Shown piece by piece: positions 18,201 through 26,745 of a stretch of DNA of 64,000 nucleotides. Where the stretch lies: positions 1-64,000 of the forward strand of contig CACXFT010000016.1 in the NCBI GenBank assembly GCA_902767045.1. The letters run 5' to 3'. Positions within the stretch are counted from its first letter, which is position 1; each line of letters begins with the position of its first letter. The DNA comes from an uncultured Prevotellaceae bacterium. GTDB taxonomy: Bacteria; Bacteroidota; Bacteroidia; Bacteroidales; Bacteroidaceae. The notes under the pieces are model-generated. The model had not been told where the DNA came from. It ran no database searches and saw nothing but the letters and a program-made list of their open reading frames with translations. Both the position numbers and the translations under genes were made by a program.

Positions 18201-20774
18201 ATGCAGAAAAAGCTTCAATTTGCTGTGATAGCCCTGTGCTGTTCAACGTTTGCGATGGCGCAAACCGACGACAAGCAGGGGCAAAACGCCGTCACCACCA
18301 TTGATGAGTCGGCCTTCACATTCACAGAGTCGCAGCTGGGCGAAGACGATATGGTTGCACAGGAGGTAACCATATTAGGGTCCAACAGCAACGCGTATGC
18401 AAGCGAAGTGGGCTATCGCTTCAGTCCGGCACGCTTCAAGTACAGAGGATTCAATTCGAAGTATAGCGAAATCTACATCAACGGTAACCCCGTGAACGAT
18501 GCTGAGCGTGGCGAATTCCGCTATTCCTATGTGGGCGGATTGAACAACTACACCCGTTCGATGGAAAGCGCTCTTCCCTTTGAAGACAATGGTTTTGCCA
18601 TGTCGGCCATGGGCGGCAGCAACAACTACAACTTCCGTCCCAGTGCCCTGCCCACCGGTCACCGCGTGTCGATAGCCGGAGCCAACCGCAACTACACCGT
18701 GCGCGGCATGTACAGCTACAACTCGGGATTGAACGACAAAGGCTGGGCATGGTCGGTGGGCCTCACCTATCGCTGGGCCAACACCGAAACGGCGTATGTA
18801 GAGGGAACCTTCTACAACGCCCTTTCCTACTTCCTTGGTGTAGAGAAAGTGCTGGGTGCCCATTCTCTCTCGCTCGTTACATGGGGTAACCCCACGGAGC
18901 GTGGTGCACAGGCAGCTTCTACCGACGAGATGTATTGGATTGCCAACAACCGTTTCTATAACCCCAACTGGGGCTACCAGAACGGCAAGAAGCGCAATGC
19001 CCGCATCATCAAAGATTTTGCTCCCTCGGCCTTGTTCACCTGGGACTGGAAAATCAGCGACGATACCAAGCTCACCACTTCGCTGCTCGGCAAGTATGGC
19101 ATGTACAGCAGCTCGGCCCTGCGCTACAACAACGGCACCAACCCCGCCCCCGACTATTACAGCCTGATGCCAAGCAATAACTTCAACGTGTGGGATGAGG
19201 GCGATGCTGATAACCGCACCCCAGCCGGGCTTGATGCCTGGCAAGCCTCTTACGACTATCTGCATGCATCGAAGGCTAACCGCCAGATCAACTGGGACCG
19301 TCTCTATTTTGCCAACCGCGTGGCATCGGCACAAGGGGCCGAAGCCATGTATTACCAACAGGCCTACCACGACGACCAGATTTCCATTAACCTGGCCTCT
19401 ACGCTGAAGAAGCAACTTACCACCAAGTCGTCGATTGTGGGCGGATTCGTGCTCTCCACCAATAAGGGCATGCACTACCAAACACTCGAAGACCTGCTGG
19501 GAGCCACCAAGTTCTCCAACACCAACACCTATCTGGTGGGCGACTTCTTGGAGACCGACCTGCAGGCTCAATACGACGTGAACAGCATGGTGAACGGACG
19601 TGCCAAGGAGATTGGCGAAGGCGACCGCTTTGGCTACGACTACAACATTTATGTGAACAAAGGACAACTGTGGACCACCTACAGCGAGAACTTCGGCATT
19701 CTGCACTACGCCGTTTCGGGCCGCCTGGGCTACAAGTCGCTCCAGCGCGAAGGAAAGATGCGCAACGGTCTGGCCCTCGACAATTCTTACGGAAAGGGCA
19801 AGAAAGCCGAGTTTGTGGAAGGCGGCATGAAGTTCAATTCTTCCATCAATGCCGGTGGCGGACATGCCTTCATGTTCGGTATCGGGTATGAGAAGAAAGC
19901 TCCCGATGCACGCACCGCTTTTGCATCGCCCCAAATCAACAACAACTTTGCTTTCAACCTGAAGTCGGAAGACGTGTTCAGCACCGAGCTGGGCTATCAG
20001 TTAGATGCCGACTGGGTGCATGCTAACATCAATGCCTACTACAGCAGCCTGAAAAACGTGTCGGAATACAGCATGTATTACGACGATGCCGAGAACACTT
20101 TTACCTACGCTTCTGTAACCGGCATTCGCAAGGCTTACTATGGCGTTGAGGCCGGTCTCGACTTCAAGGTAACTTCATTCCTGAACATCAAGATGCTCGG
20201 AACCATCAGCGATGCCAAATACACCAACGATGCCGACATCGTGTATATGCTTTCGAAGGATGGAAAGTACAAGCAAGACGTGGTGCTCTCGAAAGACATC
20301 CGCGAGGGTTGCACACCGCTCACCGCAGGTAGCATAGACCTGAGCTACCATGCCAAAGGCTGGTATATCGACCTCATCGGCAACTACTACGACCGCATCT
20401 ATCTCTACTACACCCCTGTTACCCGCTATCGTACCAACAACATCATGGGACATGCCGAAGACGGCAGCGACATTCTCAACCGCTACGACCAGGCCAAGGG
20501 TAAGGGCGGATTCATGCTCGATGCCAGCATCGGCAAGAGCATCTACCTGAAGCACGGACAGCTCTCGGTGAACCTCATGCTCACCAACATCCTCAACAAC
20601 GACGATATTGTTACCGGTGGTATGGAGCAGAACCGACAAGACCGCCGCCGCACAGATAACTACGGAAACAACCCTACCTACGAAGACATCCGCGCCTACA
20701 AGTTCCGCTTCAGTCCGAAGAAGTTCTATGCCAACGGCATCAACGGTATGCTCAACGTCACTTACAAATTCTAA
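18201..20774 (+). CDS. TonB-dependent outer-membrane receptor
   Basis: The 857-residue protein has a signal peptide (cleavage after AMAQ, about residue 21), a plug-like segment (about 50-180: VTILGSNSNAYASEVGYRFSPARFKYRG, in part) and a long beta-barrel with alternating aromatic strands ending in NVTYKF, the usual C-terminal Phe. There is no carboxypeptidase-like N-terminal domain and no SusD beside it; instead two OB-fold lipoproteins follow. This suggests uptake of a substrate that those lipoproteins bind. The gene is GC-rich at third codon positions like most of the window. Substrate is unknown; nucleic-acid fragments are my inference from the neighbours. Confidence 0.85.
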   Translation: MQKKLQFAVIALCCSTFAMAQTDDKQGQNAVTTIDESAFTFTESQLGEDDMVAQEVTILGSNSNAYASEVGYRFSPARFKYRGFNSKYSEIYINGNPVNDAERGEFRYSYVGGLNNYTRSMESALPFEDNGFAMSAMGGSNNYNFRPSALPTGHRVSIAGANRNYTVRGMYSYNSGLNDKGWAWSVGLTYRWANTETAYVEGTFYNALSYFLGVEKVLGAHSLSLVTWGNPTERGAQAASTDEMYWIANNRFYNPNWGYQNGKKRNARIIKDFAPSALFTWDWKISDDTKLTTSLLGKYGMYSSSALRYNNGTNPAPDYYSLMPSNNFNVWDEGDADNRTPAGLDAWQASYDYLHASKANRQINWDRLYFANRVASAQGAEAMYYQQAYHDDQISINLASTLKKQLTTKSSIVGGFVLSTNKGMHYQTLEDLLGATKFSNTNTYLVGDFLETDLQAQYDVNSMVNGRAKEIGEGDRFGYDYNIYVNKGQLWTTYSENFGILHYAVSGRLGYKSLQREGKMRNGLALDNSYGKGKKAEFVEGGMKFNSSINAGGGHAFMFGIGYEKKAPDARTAFASPQINNNFAFNLKSEDVFSTELGYQLDADWVHANINAYYSSLKNVSEYSMYYDDAENTFTYASVTGIRKAYYGVEAGLDFKVTSFLNIKMLGTISDAKYTNDADIVYMLSKDGKYKQDVVLSKDIREGCTPLTAGSIDLSYHAKGWYIDLIGNYYDRIYLYYTPVTRYRTNNIMGHAEDGSDILNRYDQAKGKGGFMLDASIGKSIYLKHGQLSVNLMLTNILNNDDIVTGGMEQNRQDRRRTDNYGNNPTYEDIRAYKFRFSPKKFYANGINGMLNVTYKF

Positions 20775-20789
20775 AAAATGGAAGCAGTT

Positions 20790-22121
20790 ATGAAAAGTAT
20801 CAAATATATCATCATGGCGGCAGCTGTGGGCCTTTCGCTCAGCAGCTGTATGAACGGTGACGACTCGATGTTCAACGACGACTGGAAGGACATCAACAGC
20901 AGTGTGGCCCCATACGGCAACAACAACATCACCGAAGAGAACGTCATCACCATTGCCGAACTGAAGGCCAATGCTACTTACGCCGCAGCCATCTCAGGCA
21001 ACAAGTACGAGAAGATTACCGACGATGTAAAGATTAAGGGTCGCATCGTGGGCAACGACCTGGGCGGCAACATCTATAAGCAGATTGTGGTGCAGGATGC
21101 TACCGGCGGTATCATCGTGGGCATCAACAAGGCAGGTCTTTGCGGTTATCTGGCCGAAGGGCAGGAGATCCTCATCTCGCTGAAAGACCTCTATATCGGC
21201 GGCTACGGCGGCATGGCACAAATCGGTTCGCCCTATAATGGCGGCATCGGTCGCATGGCCGAGAGCATCTGGATGAACCACTTCAAACTCGTGGGCGATA
21301 TCGATGCTTCTCAAATTAAGCCAATAGAGTTTACTGCAAATTCTGTTGGAAACGAAAGTTTGGTCGGAAAGCTTGTCGTGTTGAAAAATGTTACCTTCAA
21401 GAATGCTGATGGAAAAAAGACACTGAAAGATGGAGCTCCCTCTGGAAGTAATTACTTCAATCAAGAACTCGACGGTTTCCCCAATAGTGTTGTGGTTCGT
21501 ACTAGTAATTACGCAGACTTTGCTGCAATGAAGTTGCCCTATGACACTGTCAAGAAAGAAAAAGTTCCTATTGACATTGTTGGTGTTTTGAGCATGTTCA
21601 TTGATAATAACGGAAATAAGACGTTGCAAATCATGATTCGCAAGACGAATGACATTGCTGTTGCAGGCAGTGTGGAGGCAGGGGATGGCAGTGGCTCGGA
21701 TACTCCTGATACACCTGCTGCTGACGCACAGGGTGACGGTACTCTTGAAAATCCCTTCAATGCGGCAGCGGCAGTGCAATATGCAAGTTCTCTGGCAGCC
21801 GACACGAAAAGCGACAAAGAGTTTTATATTAAAGGTAAAGTATCCTCTATCGCTACTGATAAGAATGGAAAAGCCCAAAACTTTGATTCTGGATATGGCA
21901 ATGCGACTTTCTTTATTTCTGATGATGGCTCTACTGTATCTACACAATTCCAGGTGTTCCGTGCGCTCTATCTTGGGAATAAGAAATATGAAAGCGGAGA
22001 CATCTTGAAAGAAGGTGATGAGGTCGTGGTTTATGGTAAAGTCATTAACTATAAAGGGAACACCCCCGAAACCGTCCAGGGAGAAGCCTATCTCTATTCC
22101 CTCAACGGAAAGACCGAGTAA
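20790..22121 (+). CDS. DUF5689/DUF6359-type OB-fold lipoprotein
   Basis: A 443-residue lipoprotein (lipobox LSLSSC). The N-terminal half (about 40-285) has DUF5689-like features: ITIAELKA, IKGRIVGNDLGGNIYKQIVVQDATGGI, an OB-fold pattern. A linker rich in Gly/Asp/Thr follows (about 290-315). The C-terminal 125 residues form a DUF6359-like OB module (GDGTLENPFNAAAAVQYA, FYIKGKVSSI, GDEVVVYGKVINYKGNTPE). Starts 15 bases after the receptor stop; an upstream Met at 20778 is possible. Base composition drops clearly after about 21310, so the gene appears mosaic. It is probably a surface partner of the receptor. Confidence 0.75.
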   Translation: MKSIKYIIMAAAVGLSLSSCMNGDDSMFNDDWKDINSSVAPYGNNNITEENVITIAELKANATYAAAISGNKYEKITDDVKIKGRIVGNDLGGNIYKQIVVQDATGGIIVGINKAGLCGYLAEGQEILISLKDLYIGGYGGMAQIGSPYNGGIGRMAESIWMNHFKLVGDIDASQIKPIEFTANSVGNESLVGKLVVLKNVTFKNADGKKTLKDGAPSGSNYFNQELDGFPNSVVVRTSNYADFAAMKLPYDTVKKEKVPIDIVGVLSMFIDNNGNKTLQIMIRKTNDIAVAGSVEAGDGSGSDTPDTPAADAQGDGTLENPFNAAAAVQYASSLAADTKSDKEFYIKGKVSSIATDKNGKAQNFDSGYGNATFFISDDGSTVSTQFQVFRALYLGNKKYESGDILKEGDEVVVYGKVINYKGNTPETVQGEAYLYSLNGKTE

Positions 22122-22166
22122 ATACATTATTATATTAAGGAAATAACAAAATAAAAATATCAGATT

Positions 22167-24002
22167 ATGAAAAAGATCTTGAATTCAGTGTTTGCAATAG
22201 CCATTGCAGCACTTGCGTTCACAAGTTGTGACGATGTTCCCATGCCGTATGATACTCCGATAGCTAACTCTGAAGGGAAAAAATATGAAGGAGCTTCAGG
22301 AAAAGGAACCTTGGAAGAGCCTTACAATGTGGCGGGAGTTTTGAATTTTATTAACGAACTTGGTGGTGCGGAGAGTGAAGAGGCTGTCTATGTGAAGGGT
22401 AAGGTGGCTTCTATCTCACAGGCGTTTGGTAGCAGCTCTTATGGCACGGGTACTTTTACCATTACAGATGAAGGAACGGATCTCGTTTTTACTGTTTGGC
22501 GTGCTTATTATCTTGATAATAAAAAATTTGCACCTGGTGATAAAGAAATTGAACAGGGAGATGAAGTTATCATCTGTGGAAAAGTTATTAATTATCAAGG
22601 AAAGACCCCTGAAACAGTGCAAAATAAGGCTTACGTTTATTCAATTAATGGAGTAGGCGGTGGCGGCGAGACTCTTTCTGGCGAACCCTCAGGAGACGGA
22701 ACCAAAGCTTCACCATTCAACGTTGCCGCAGCAATTGCTAAATGTAAAGAGATTGGCTCCACCGAATCTACCGATAGCTACTACATTAAGGGTATCGTTG
22801 ATGCTGATGCAACAGCAAACACTCAGTATAACAATATTACATTTGATATGGTAGATGCTGAAGGTGGCGAAAAGTTCAAAGCCTTCCAGGTAAAAGTACT
22901 TGATGGCATGACTGGTGTGAAGAAGGGTGACGAAGTGGTTGTTTATGGTCCTATCTATAACTACAGTGGCAACACACCTGAAACAGCTGGAAAGAGTGCT
23001 GCTAAAATTGTATCATACAACAATAACGGCGGCAAAACACCTACTCCGCAGCCCACTGGTGAAAATCTTCTGACCAATGGCGATTTTGAGGCTTGGACAG
23101 GTGGTCTGCCCGATAACTGGAAAACCACTTCTTCCGCTGGTAACTCAACTCTCTCTCAAAGTACCGATGCACACGGAGGTTCGTATGCCGTAAGTGTGGC
23201 ACATGCGACAGCCAATAAGCGTCTTGGTCATGAAGAAATAACCTTGAAGGCTGGAACGTATCAAGCTTCTTGCTGGGTTAAGGCAGATGATGCAGCAGGA
23301 GCCAAAATCAGTGTGGGATATGCCGTCGTAACAAATGGAAAAGTTTCCAGTGCTGATGACTATAAATATGAGGTTAAAGATCAAATGCTTTCTAACGAGT
23401 GGAGTAATGTGACATATTCCTTTACACTCAGCAGTGAAACCACCATTAGTTTATTAGTTATGGTCAATAAAGCATCAAGTGCAAATGTAATTGTTGACGA
23501 TTATACTTTGACAACCTCCAATGGTGGTTTGGCTGATGGAAACGATGGTGACACACCCAGCTCAGATGTAACCTATACCCTCACAACAACCATTGCTAAT
23601 GGAAAATATATCATTGCGGCAAACAATAGTGGTACCTATGAGGTTGCTACTCCTCTTAGCTCGGCTTATGGATATATTCAGAAGAGTGATGTGACGCCTT
23701 CTGGAAGCACGATTGCCACAAGCAGTGCCAACGAGTTTACCCTGACAGCTGTGACAGGAGGCTACACCATCCAAGACGCAAGTGGAAAGTACTATTACAT
23801 GACAGGCAATTATAATAGCTTTAATGTTCAGGAGACTGTTCCTTCTGAGGGTCATATCTGGAGTATTACTGTGAATGAAGATCAGACCGTTACCATCACC
23901 AATGTGGCCAAGAACAAGACCATCCAGTACGATACTCAGTACAACAGCTATGGAGCCTATGGCGAAACGAAAGGCATTTTCCCAAATCTGTTCAAGAAAT
24001 AG
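22167..24002 (+). CDS. Multi-OB-fold surface lipoprotein with a carbohydrate-binding-like domain
   Basis: The 611-residue lipoprotein has lipobox AFTSC (Cys about 20). Two tandem DUF6359-like OB modules follow (about 43-165 and 178-285; GTLEEPYNVAGVL, YVKGKVASI, KVINYQGKTPETVQ, then the matching KASPFNVAAAI and PIYNYSGNTPETA). Residues 305-455 look like a CBM4/9-type jelly roll (NLLTNGDFEAWTGGLPDNWK). The last 140 residues are a beta-rich repeat-like domain (NGKYIIAANNSGTYEV, YTIQDASGKYYYM). Its DNA is AT-richer than most of the window, as is the 3' half of the gene before it. The third gene of the receptor operon, 45 bases downstream. The ligand is unknown. Confidence 0.7.
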   Translation: MKKILNSVFAIAIAALAFTSCDDVPMPYDTPIANSEGKKYEGASGKGTLEEPYNVAGVLNFINELGGAESEEAVYVKGKVASISQAFGSSSYGTGTFTITDEGTDLVFTVWRAYYLDNKKFAPGDKEIEQGDEVIICGKVINYQGKTPETVQNKAYVYSINGVGGGGETLSGEPSGDGTKASPFNVAAAIAKCKEIGSTESTDSYYIKGIVDADATANTQYNNITFDMVDAEGGEKFKAFQVKVLDGMTGVKKGDEVVVYGPIYNYSGNTPETAGKSAAKIVSYNNNGGKTPTPQPTGENLLTNGDFEAWTGGLPDNWKTTSSAGNSTLSQSTDAHGGSYAVSVAHATANKRLGHEEITLKAGTYQASCWVKADDAAGAKISVGYAVVTNGKVSSADDYKYEVKDQMLSNEWSNVTYSFTLSSETTISLLVMVNKASSANVIVDDYTLTTSNGGLADGNDGDTPSSDVTYTLTTTIANGKYIIAANNSGTYEVATPLSSAYGYIQKSDVTPSGSTIATSSANEFTLTAVTGGYTIQDASGKYYYMTGNYNSFNVQETVPSEGHIWSITVNEDQTVTITNVAKNKTIQYDTQYNSYGAYGETKGIFPNLFKK

Positions 24003-24016
24003 AAGTAATACAAAAA

Positions 24017-24041
24017 AGTTAGAACTAACAAAATTCTAACT
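24017..24041. repeat. Inverted repeat AGTTAGAA/TTCTAACT
   Basis: Eight-base perfect arms with a 9-base loop, 14 bases after the stop of the OB-fold lipoprotein gene. There is no T-run, so it may be a weak terminator or an mRNA 3' end stabiliser rather than a standard intrinsic terminator. Confidence 0.5.
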
Positions 24042-24047
24042 GAAATA

Positions 24048-24079
24048 TTTGGCAGGGTGCGAAATTCTTTGTAATTTTG
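24048..24079 (+). promoter_or_regulatory. Putative rpmE2 promoter
   Basis: TTTG at 24048-24051 and TAATTTTG at 24072-24079 are spaced by exactly 20 bases, the Bacteroidetes optimum. The ATG of rpmE2 is 49 bases further. Confidence 0.75.
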
Positions 24080-24087
24080 CACCCTGC
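24052..24087. promoter_or_regulatory. Operator-like dyad overlapping the rpmE2 promoter
   Basis: GCAGGGTGCGAAATT (24052-24066) pairs with AATTTTGCACCCTGC (24073-24087): 15 positions with one G-T wobble and a 6-base centre. The left arm begins directly after the -33 box and the right arm covers the -7 box. If the promoter call is right, most of the dyad is not transcribed, so a DNA-binding site is more likely than an RNA hairpin. Confidence 0.65.
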
Positions 24088-24128
24088 AATTGTGTAATCA
24101 CATCAATAACAATAATATTTAAACTAAA

Positions 24129-24380
24129 ATGAAAAAAGGTATTCATCCCGAAAACTATCGTCCCGTCGTGTTCAAAGACATGTCCAACGGCGATATGTTC
24201 CTTACAAAGTCTACAGCAAAGACAACAGAGACAGTAGAATTTGAAGGCGAAACTTACCCTGTGGTAAAAGTAGAAATCTCGAGCACCTCTCACCCGTTCT
24301 ATACCGGTAAGAGCAAGCTTGTTGACACAGCCGGTCGCGTAGACCGCTTCATGAGCCGCTATGCCGGCCTGAAGAAGTAA
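24129..24380 (+). CDS. rpmE2: Ribosomal protein bL31, type B
   Basis: An 83-residue large-subunit ribosomal protein. [24 protein letters not shown], read in two parts, and TSHPFYTGK are diagnostic for the type B form. It has no cysteine, so it is the zinc-independent version. Own promoter with an overlapping dyad, own terminator at 24420-24467. The gene separates the OB-fold lipoprotein operon from the second nuclease. Confidence 0.97.
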   Translation: MKKGIHPENYRPVVFKDMSNGDMFLTKSTAKTTETVEFEGETYPVVKVEISSTSHPFYTGKSKLVDTAGRVDRFMSRYAGLKK

Positions 24381-24419
24381 GTCTTCAAAACATACATACC
24401 ACATATCATATCGAATAGA

Positions 24420-24467
24420 GTGCGTTCAAACGTAGTTGCATATGCGTTTGCACGCACTTTTCGTTTT
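24420..24467 (+). terminator. rpmE2 intrinsic terminator
   Basis: GTGCGTTCAAACG (24420-24432) and CGTTTGCACGCAC (24445-24457) form a 13-bp stem with one mismatch and a 12-base loop, followed by TTTTCGTTTT. It covers a GTG that could otherwise be read as an early start of the nuclease gene. Confidence 0.88.
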
Positions 24468-24509
24468 GAAGGATTCAAGCGAAACACCATGCATAAACCG
24501 GTCTTAACA

Positions 24510-25448
24510 ATGAGAAAATTCTTTTACCTGCTGTTCCTTCCACTCGTCTTTGCAGCTTGTAGCAGCGATGGCGACGATGCCGGCAACAGCACCGCAGGCG
24601 TGGAAGCCAATGTGAACAAAAACAATGCTACAGCCAACCGGCTCTACGCTCGGTTAGAGTTCCCACACCTCAACGAGCAGGGCACCAGCCTGGTGGTGAC
24701 CCACCTTGTGCCCACCTACGGACTGAACTATGCCGTGGAGTGGGACTATGTGAAGCATGCCCAGCGCTGGACATGCTATAAGATGTATGCCTCCAACTCG
24801 GTGACTAACACCAAGCGATTCTACGACGACAGCGGACAGCCTTTCTCGCAATATCCCAACGATAAGTCGTTGAGCACGCGCTACCATTTCACCACCGATC
24901 CCTACTGGGGCTCGGGCTACGACCACGGGCACATGTGCCCCTCGGCCGACCGCCTCTGTTCCGAAGAGGCCAACAAGCAAACCTTCTTCCTCACCAACAT
25001 GCACCCGCAGGTGAACACCTTCAACGCCGGACTGTGGGAGCACATGGAGGCAAGGGTGCGCCAGTGGAACAACAGCAACTTCCGCGACACGCTCTATGTG
25101 GTGAAGGGTGGCACCATCGACCGCGACGACCAGCTTGGAGCTGAGAACGGCCGTGGGGTGTATAACACCTATTTAGGTTCGGGTGTGAACCGCATTCCCG
25201 TGCCCAAATATTTCTTCATGGCCGTGCTCTGCAAGCGAAAGGACGGGCGCAACCAAGGCTACAAGGCCATGGCTTTCTGGGCCGAACACAAGTCGAACGC
25301 CAGCACCACCCTGCGTAACTATGCCATCAGCGTAGACCAGCTGGAGCAGCTCACCGGCATCGACTTCTTCTGCAACCTGCCCGACCAGATTGAAGAAGCT
25401 GCCGAGAGTGTTTCAAAAGACGCTATTCTTGTAGACTGGAACCTGTAG
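24510..25448 (+). CDS. DNA/RNA non-specific endonuclease lipoprotein
   Basis: The 312-residue lipoprotein (lipobox VFAAC, Cys about 16) carries one NUC1-type nuclease domain. The active-site motif reads DHGHMCPSADR: the catalytic His is kept while the usual DRGH arginine is His. The TNMHPQ...N..W metal-site pattern is present. It lacks the N-terminal adhesin-like domain of its paralogue at 164-1729. Start at 24510 gives a standard lipoprotein signal; 24489 is an alternative, and the GTG at 24420 lies in the rpmE2 terminator. Likely a cell-surface or periplasmic nuclease, consistent with scavenging by the neighbouring receptor system. Confidence 0.88.
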   Translation: MRKFFYLLFLPLVFAACSSDGDDAGNSTAGVEANVNKNNATANRLYARLEFPHLNEQGTSLVVTHLVPTYGLNYAVEWDYVKHAQRWTCYKMYASNSVTNTKRFYDDSGQPFSQYPNDKSLSTRYHFTTDPYWGSGYDHGHMCPSADRLCSEEANKQTFFLTNMHPQVNTFNAGLWEHMEARVRQWNNSNFRDTLYVVKGGTIDRDDQLGAENGRGVYNTYLGSGVNRIPVPKYFFMAVLCKRKDGRNQGYKAMAFWAEHKSNASTTLRNYAISVDQLEQLTGIDFFCNLPDQIEEAAESVSKDAILVDWNL

Positions 25449-25572
25449 GCGCTTCGCTAAATGATAAATGAGGCGCTTCGCTAACGCTACGCTAAATGAT
25501 AAATGAGGCGCTACGCTAACGCTTCGCTAAATGATAAATGAAGCGCTTTGCTAAATGATAAATGATAAATGA
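25449..25572. repeat. Tandem array of GCGCTTCGCTAA and AAATGATAAATGA words
   Basis: Five blocks alternate a CTTCGCTAA/CTACGCTAA word with the AAATGATAAATGA word, directly after the nuclease stop. The same two words are combined at 28960-29040 (opposite orientation) and 40120-40195. Confidence 0.85.
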
Positions 25573-25612
25573 TTCAACTTTCGCAAGTGAATATTCTCTA
25601 CATGGTTGTGAT

Positions 25613-25815
25613 GATGCCATAGGCATCAGATAGGGGTAGACAGCCATTCTTATGGCTGGAAGAACGTTCGGTGTATCTCAGGCGTGCCTTTAGGTACGCA
25701 ACATAAGCATAGTGCTCCAGATATTGCGTACCTAACGGCACGCCGTGAATGGTTGGTTCCATTTGTTCCAGCCATAGGAATGGCTGGCTACCCCTATTAT
25801 GCCCCGCTGGGGCAT
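25613..25815. repeat. Structured inverted-repeat element of about 200 bases
   Basis: It has nested symmetry. Outer arms 25630-25661 and 25766-25797 match in inverted orientation (ATAGGGGTAG...CAGCCATTC..ATGGCTGGAA), and each arm is itself a hairpin (CAGCCAT-4-ATGGCTG). Inner arms 25681-25701 and 25724-25744 match at 20 of 21 positions around a 22-base centre. Short perfect hairpins bound it on both sides: GATGCC-3-GGCATC (25613-25627) and ATGCCCC-3-GGGGCAT (25799-25815). No convincing ORF lies inside. It resembles a MITE or a composite REP-type element. Confidence 0.85.
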
Positions 25816-25836
25816 TTCGCGCTTGAAAGTCCGCTT

Positions 25837-25866
25837 GTCTCTGCTTTCTGCTTTAGCGAAGCGCCG
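25837..25866. repeat. CAGAAAGCAGA word (inverted) joined to CTTCGCTAA word
   Basis: The complement reads CTTCGCTAAAGCAGAAAGCA, the same junction of words as at 40200-40280. It lies just outside the 25613-25815 element. Confidence 0.75.
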
Positions 25867-25932
25867 CATCATCTCAGGCAAAAAACTGTTCTGACAGGGC
25901 AAACTCTTACCTTTTGGTTTCATACACGTGAC

Positions 25933-25998
25933 ATGTAGCATCGCTACATATCACATGTAGTAATGCTACATGCCCCATGTAGCATTGCTACACGGGGC
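25933..25998. repeat. Three tandem palindromes with a TGTAGC-3-GCTACA core
   Basis: Palindromes at 25933-25949, 25954-25972 and 25972-25998 share the arms ATGTAG/CTACAT. The third is extended by GCCCC/GGGGC to 13-bp arms with one mismatch. They lie 40 bases downstream of the leftward lipoprotein gene (stop at 26038) and lack T-runs. They could act as an mRNA 3' structure or a protein-binding array. Confidence 0.8.
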
Positions 25999-26037
25999 AT
26001 GTATGAAACACAAACGTATAGTTTTGCCTGTTATTCT

Positions 26038-26718
26038 TTAGCGTTTGAGCAGTCGGAAGGGAATCTGCTGCGTGTTGTTGAGTGCGTTCATGTTGCGGCG
26101 CGAGAACCGTTTGGTGGTTGCAGGCGCATCGCCTGTGGTTTCGCGTGCCAGCGTGTAGCGGGTGAAGTCGAACTGCAAGAGGTCGTCGTTGTCCATTCCC
26201 ACGCCAATCATATATCCGTAGAAGTTGTCGCTGTCGAGGAAGAACCCTTTCTCCTGGCTGGCCGCATCCATCACATAGGTTTTCCCCGACCCGTCGTATT
26301 TGATGTAGATGTTGCCTGTGTTTTCTTCGATATACCACATGAAACGCAGTTCTTGTGTTTCCTCTCCGGCAGTGTCAATCTCGCGTCCGCGCCCGCGCAG
26401 CGGATTCGTGGAGTTGTCGTATTGGTCGAACTCCATATCGGCATTGAACTTGGCCGTGGCCCGCTGCCCGGTCTGCTCGTCGGTATACTCATAGACAATC
26501 AGTCCCTGCCAGTGTCCGCGCAGGCATTGTGCCTCGGCCACCACGTTGCTGTTGTCCTGACTGTTGTCGTTGTTCTGGTTATATCCGTTGTCGCCCCGGT
26601 CGCGCCATGCATAATCGTAGCGTTCTTCGTAGTAGTAATGGTCTTCGTCGCAACTGTTGAGTGTGCAGGCGAGCATTCCCAATGCCCCCGTCACAAAAAG
26701 GTTTCTCATTGTTTTCAT
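26038..26718 (-). CDS. Lipoprotein of unknown function, lipocalin-like
   Basis: A lipoprotein of about 226 residues (lipobox TLNSC). The start of the mature protein is unusually rich in Asp, Tyr, Arg and Asn (DEDHYYYEERYDY). It is followed by an eight-stranded-looking beta domain (HWQGLIVYEY, ATAKFNADMEFDQYD, LRFMWYIEENTGNIYIKYDGS) and a short basic tail (TTKRFSRRNM). It looks like a diverged tandem copy of the next lipoprotein (26746-27222), sharing the W-Q-G opening and the NIYI..YDG segment. Two Met residues offer other starts (26727, 26709). No function can be assigned. Confidence 0.65.
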   Translation of the reverse strand: MKTMRNLFVTGALGMLACTLNSCDEDHYYYEERYDYAWRDRGDNGYNQNNDNSQDNSNVVAEAQCLRGHWQGLIVYEYTDEQTGQRATAKFNADMEFDQYDNSTNPLRGRGREIDTAGEETQELRFMWYIEENTGNIYIKYDGSGKTYVMDAASQEKGFFLDSDNFYGYMIGVGMDNDDLLQFDFTRYTLARETTGDAPATTKRFSRRNMNALNNTQQIPFRLLKR

Positions 26719-26745
26719 TGCTATCAAGTTTTGTTGTTGTTGTTG

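Noticed and set aside
24420..24509. GTG start of the second NUC1 nuclease
   Set aside because: It is part of the rpmE2 terminator stem and would put 30 residues before the lipoprotein signal.
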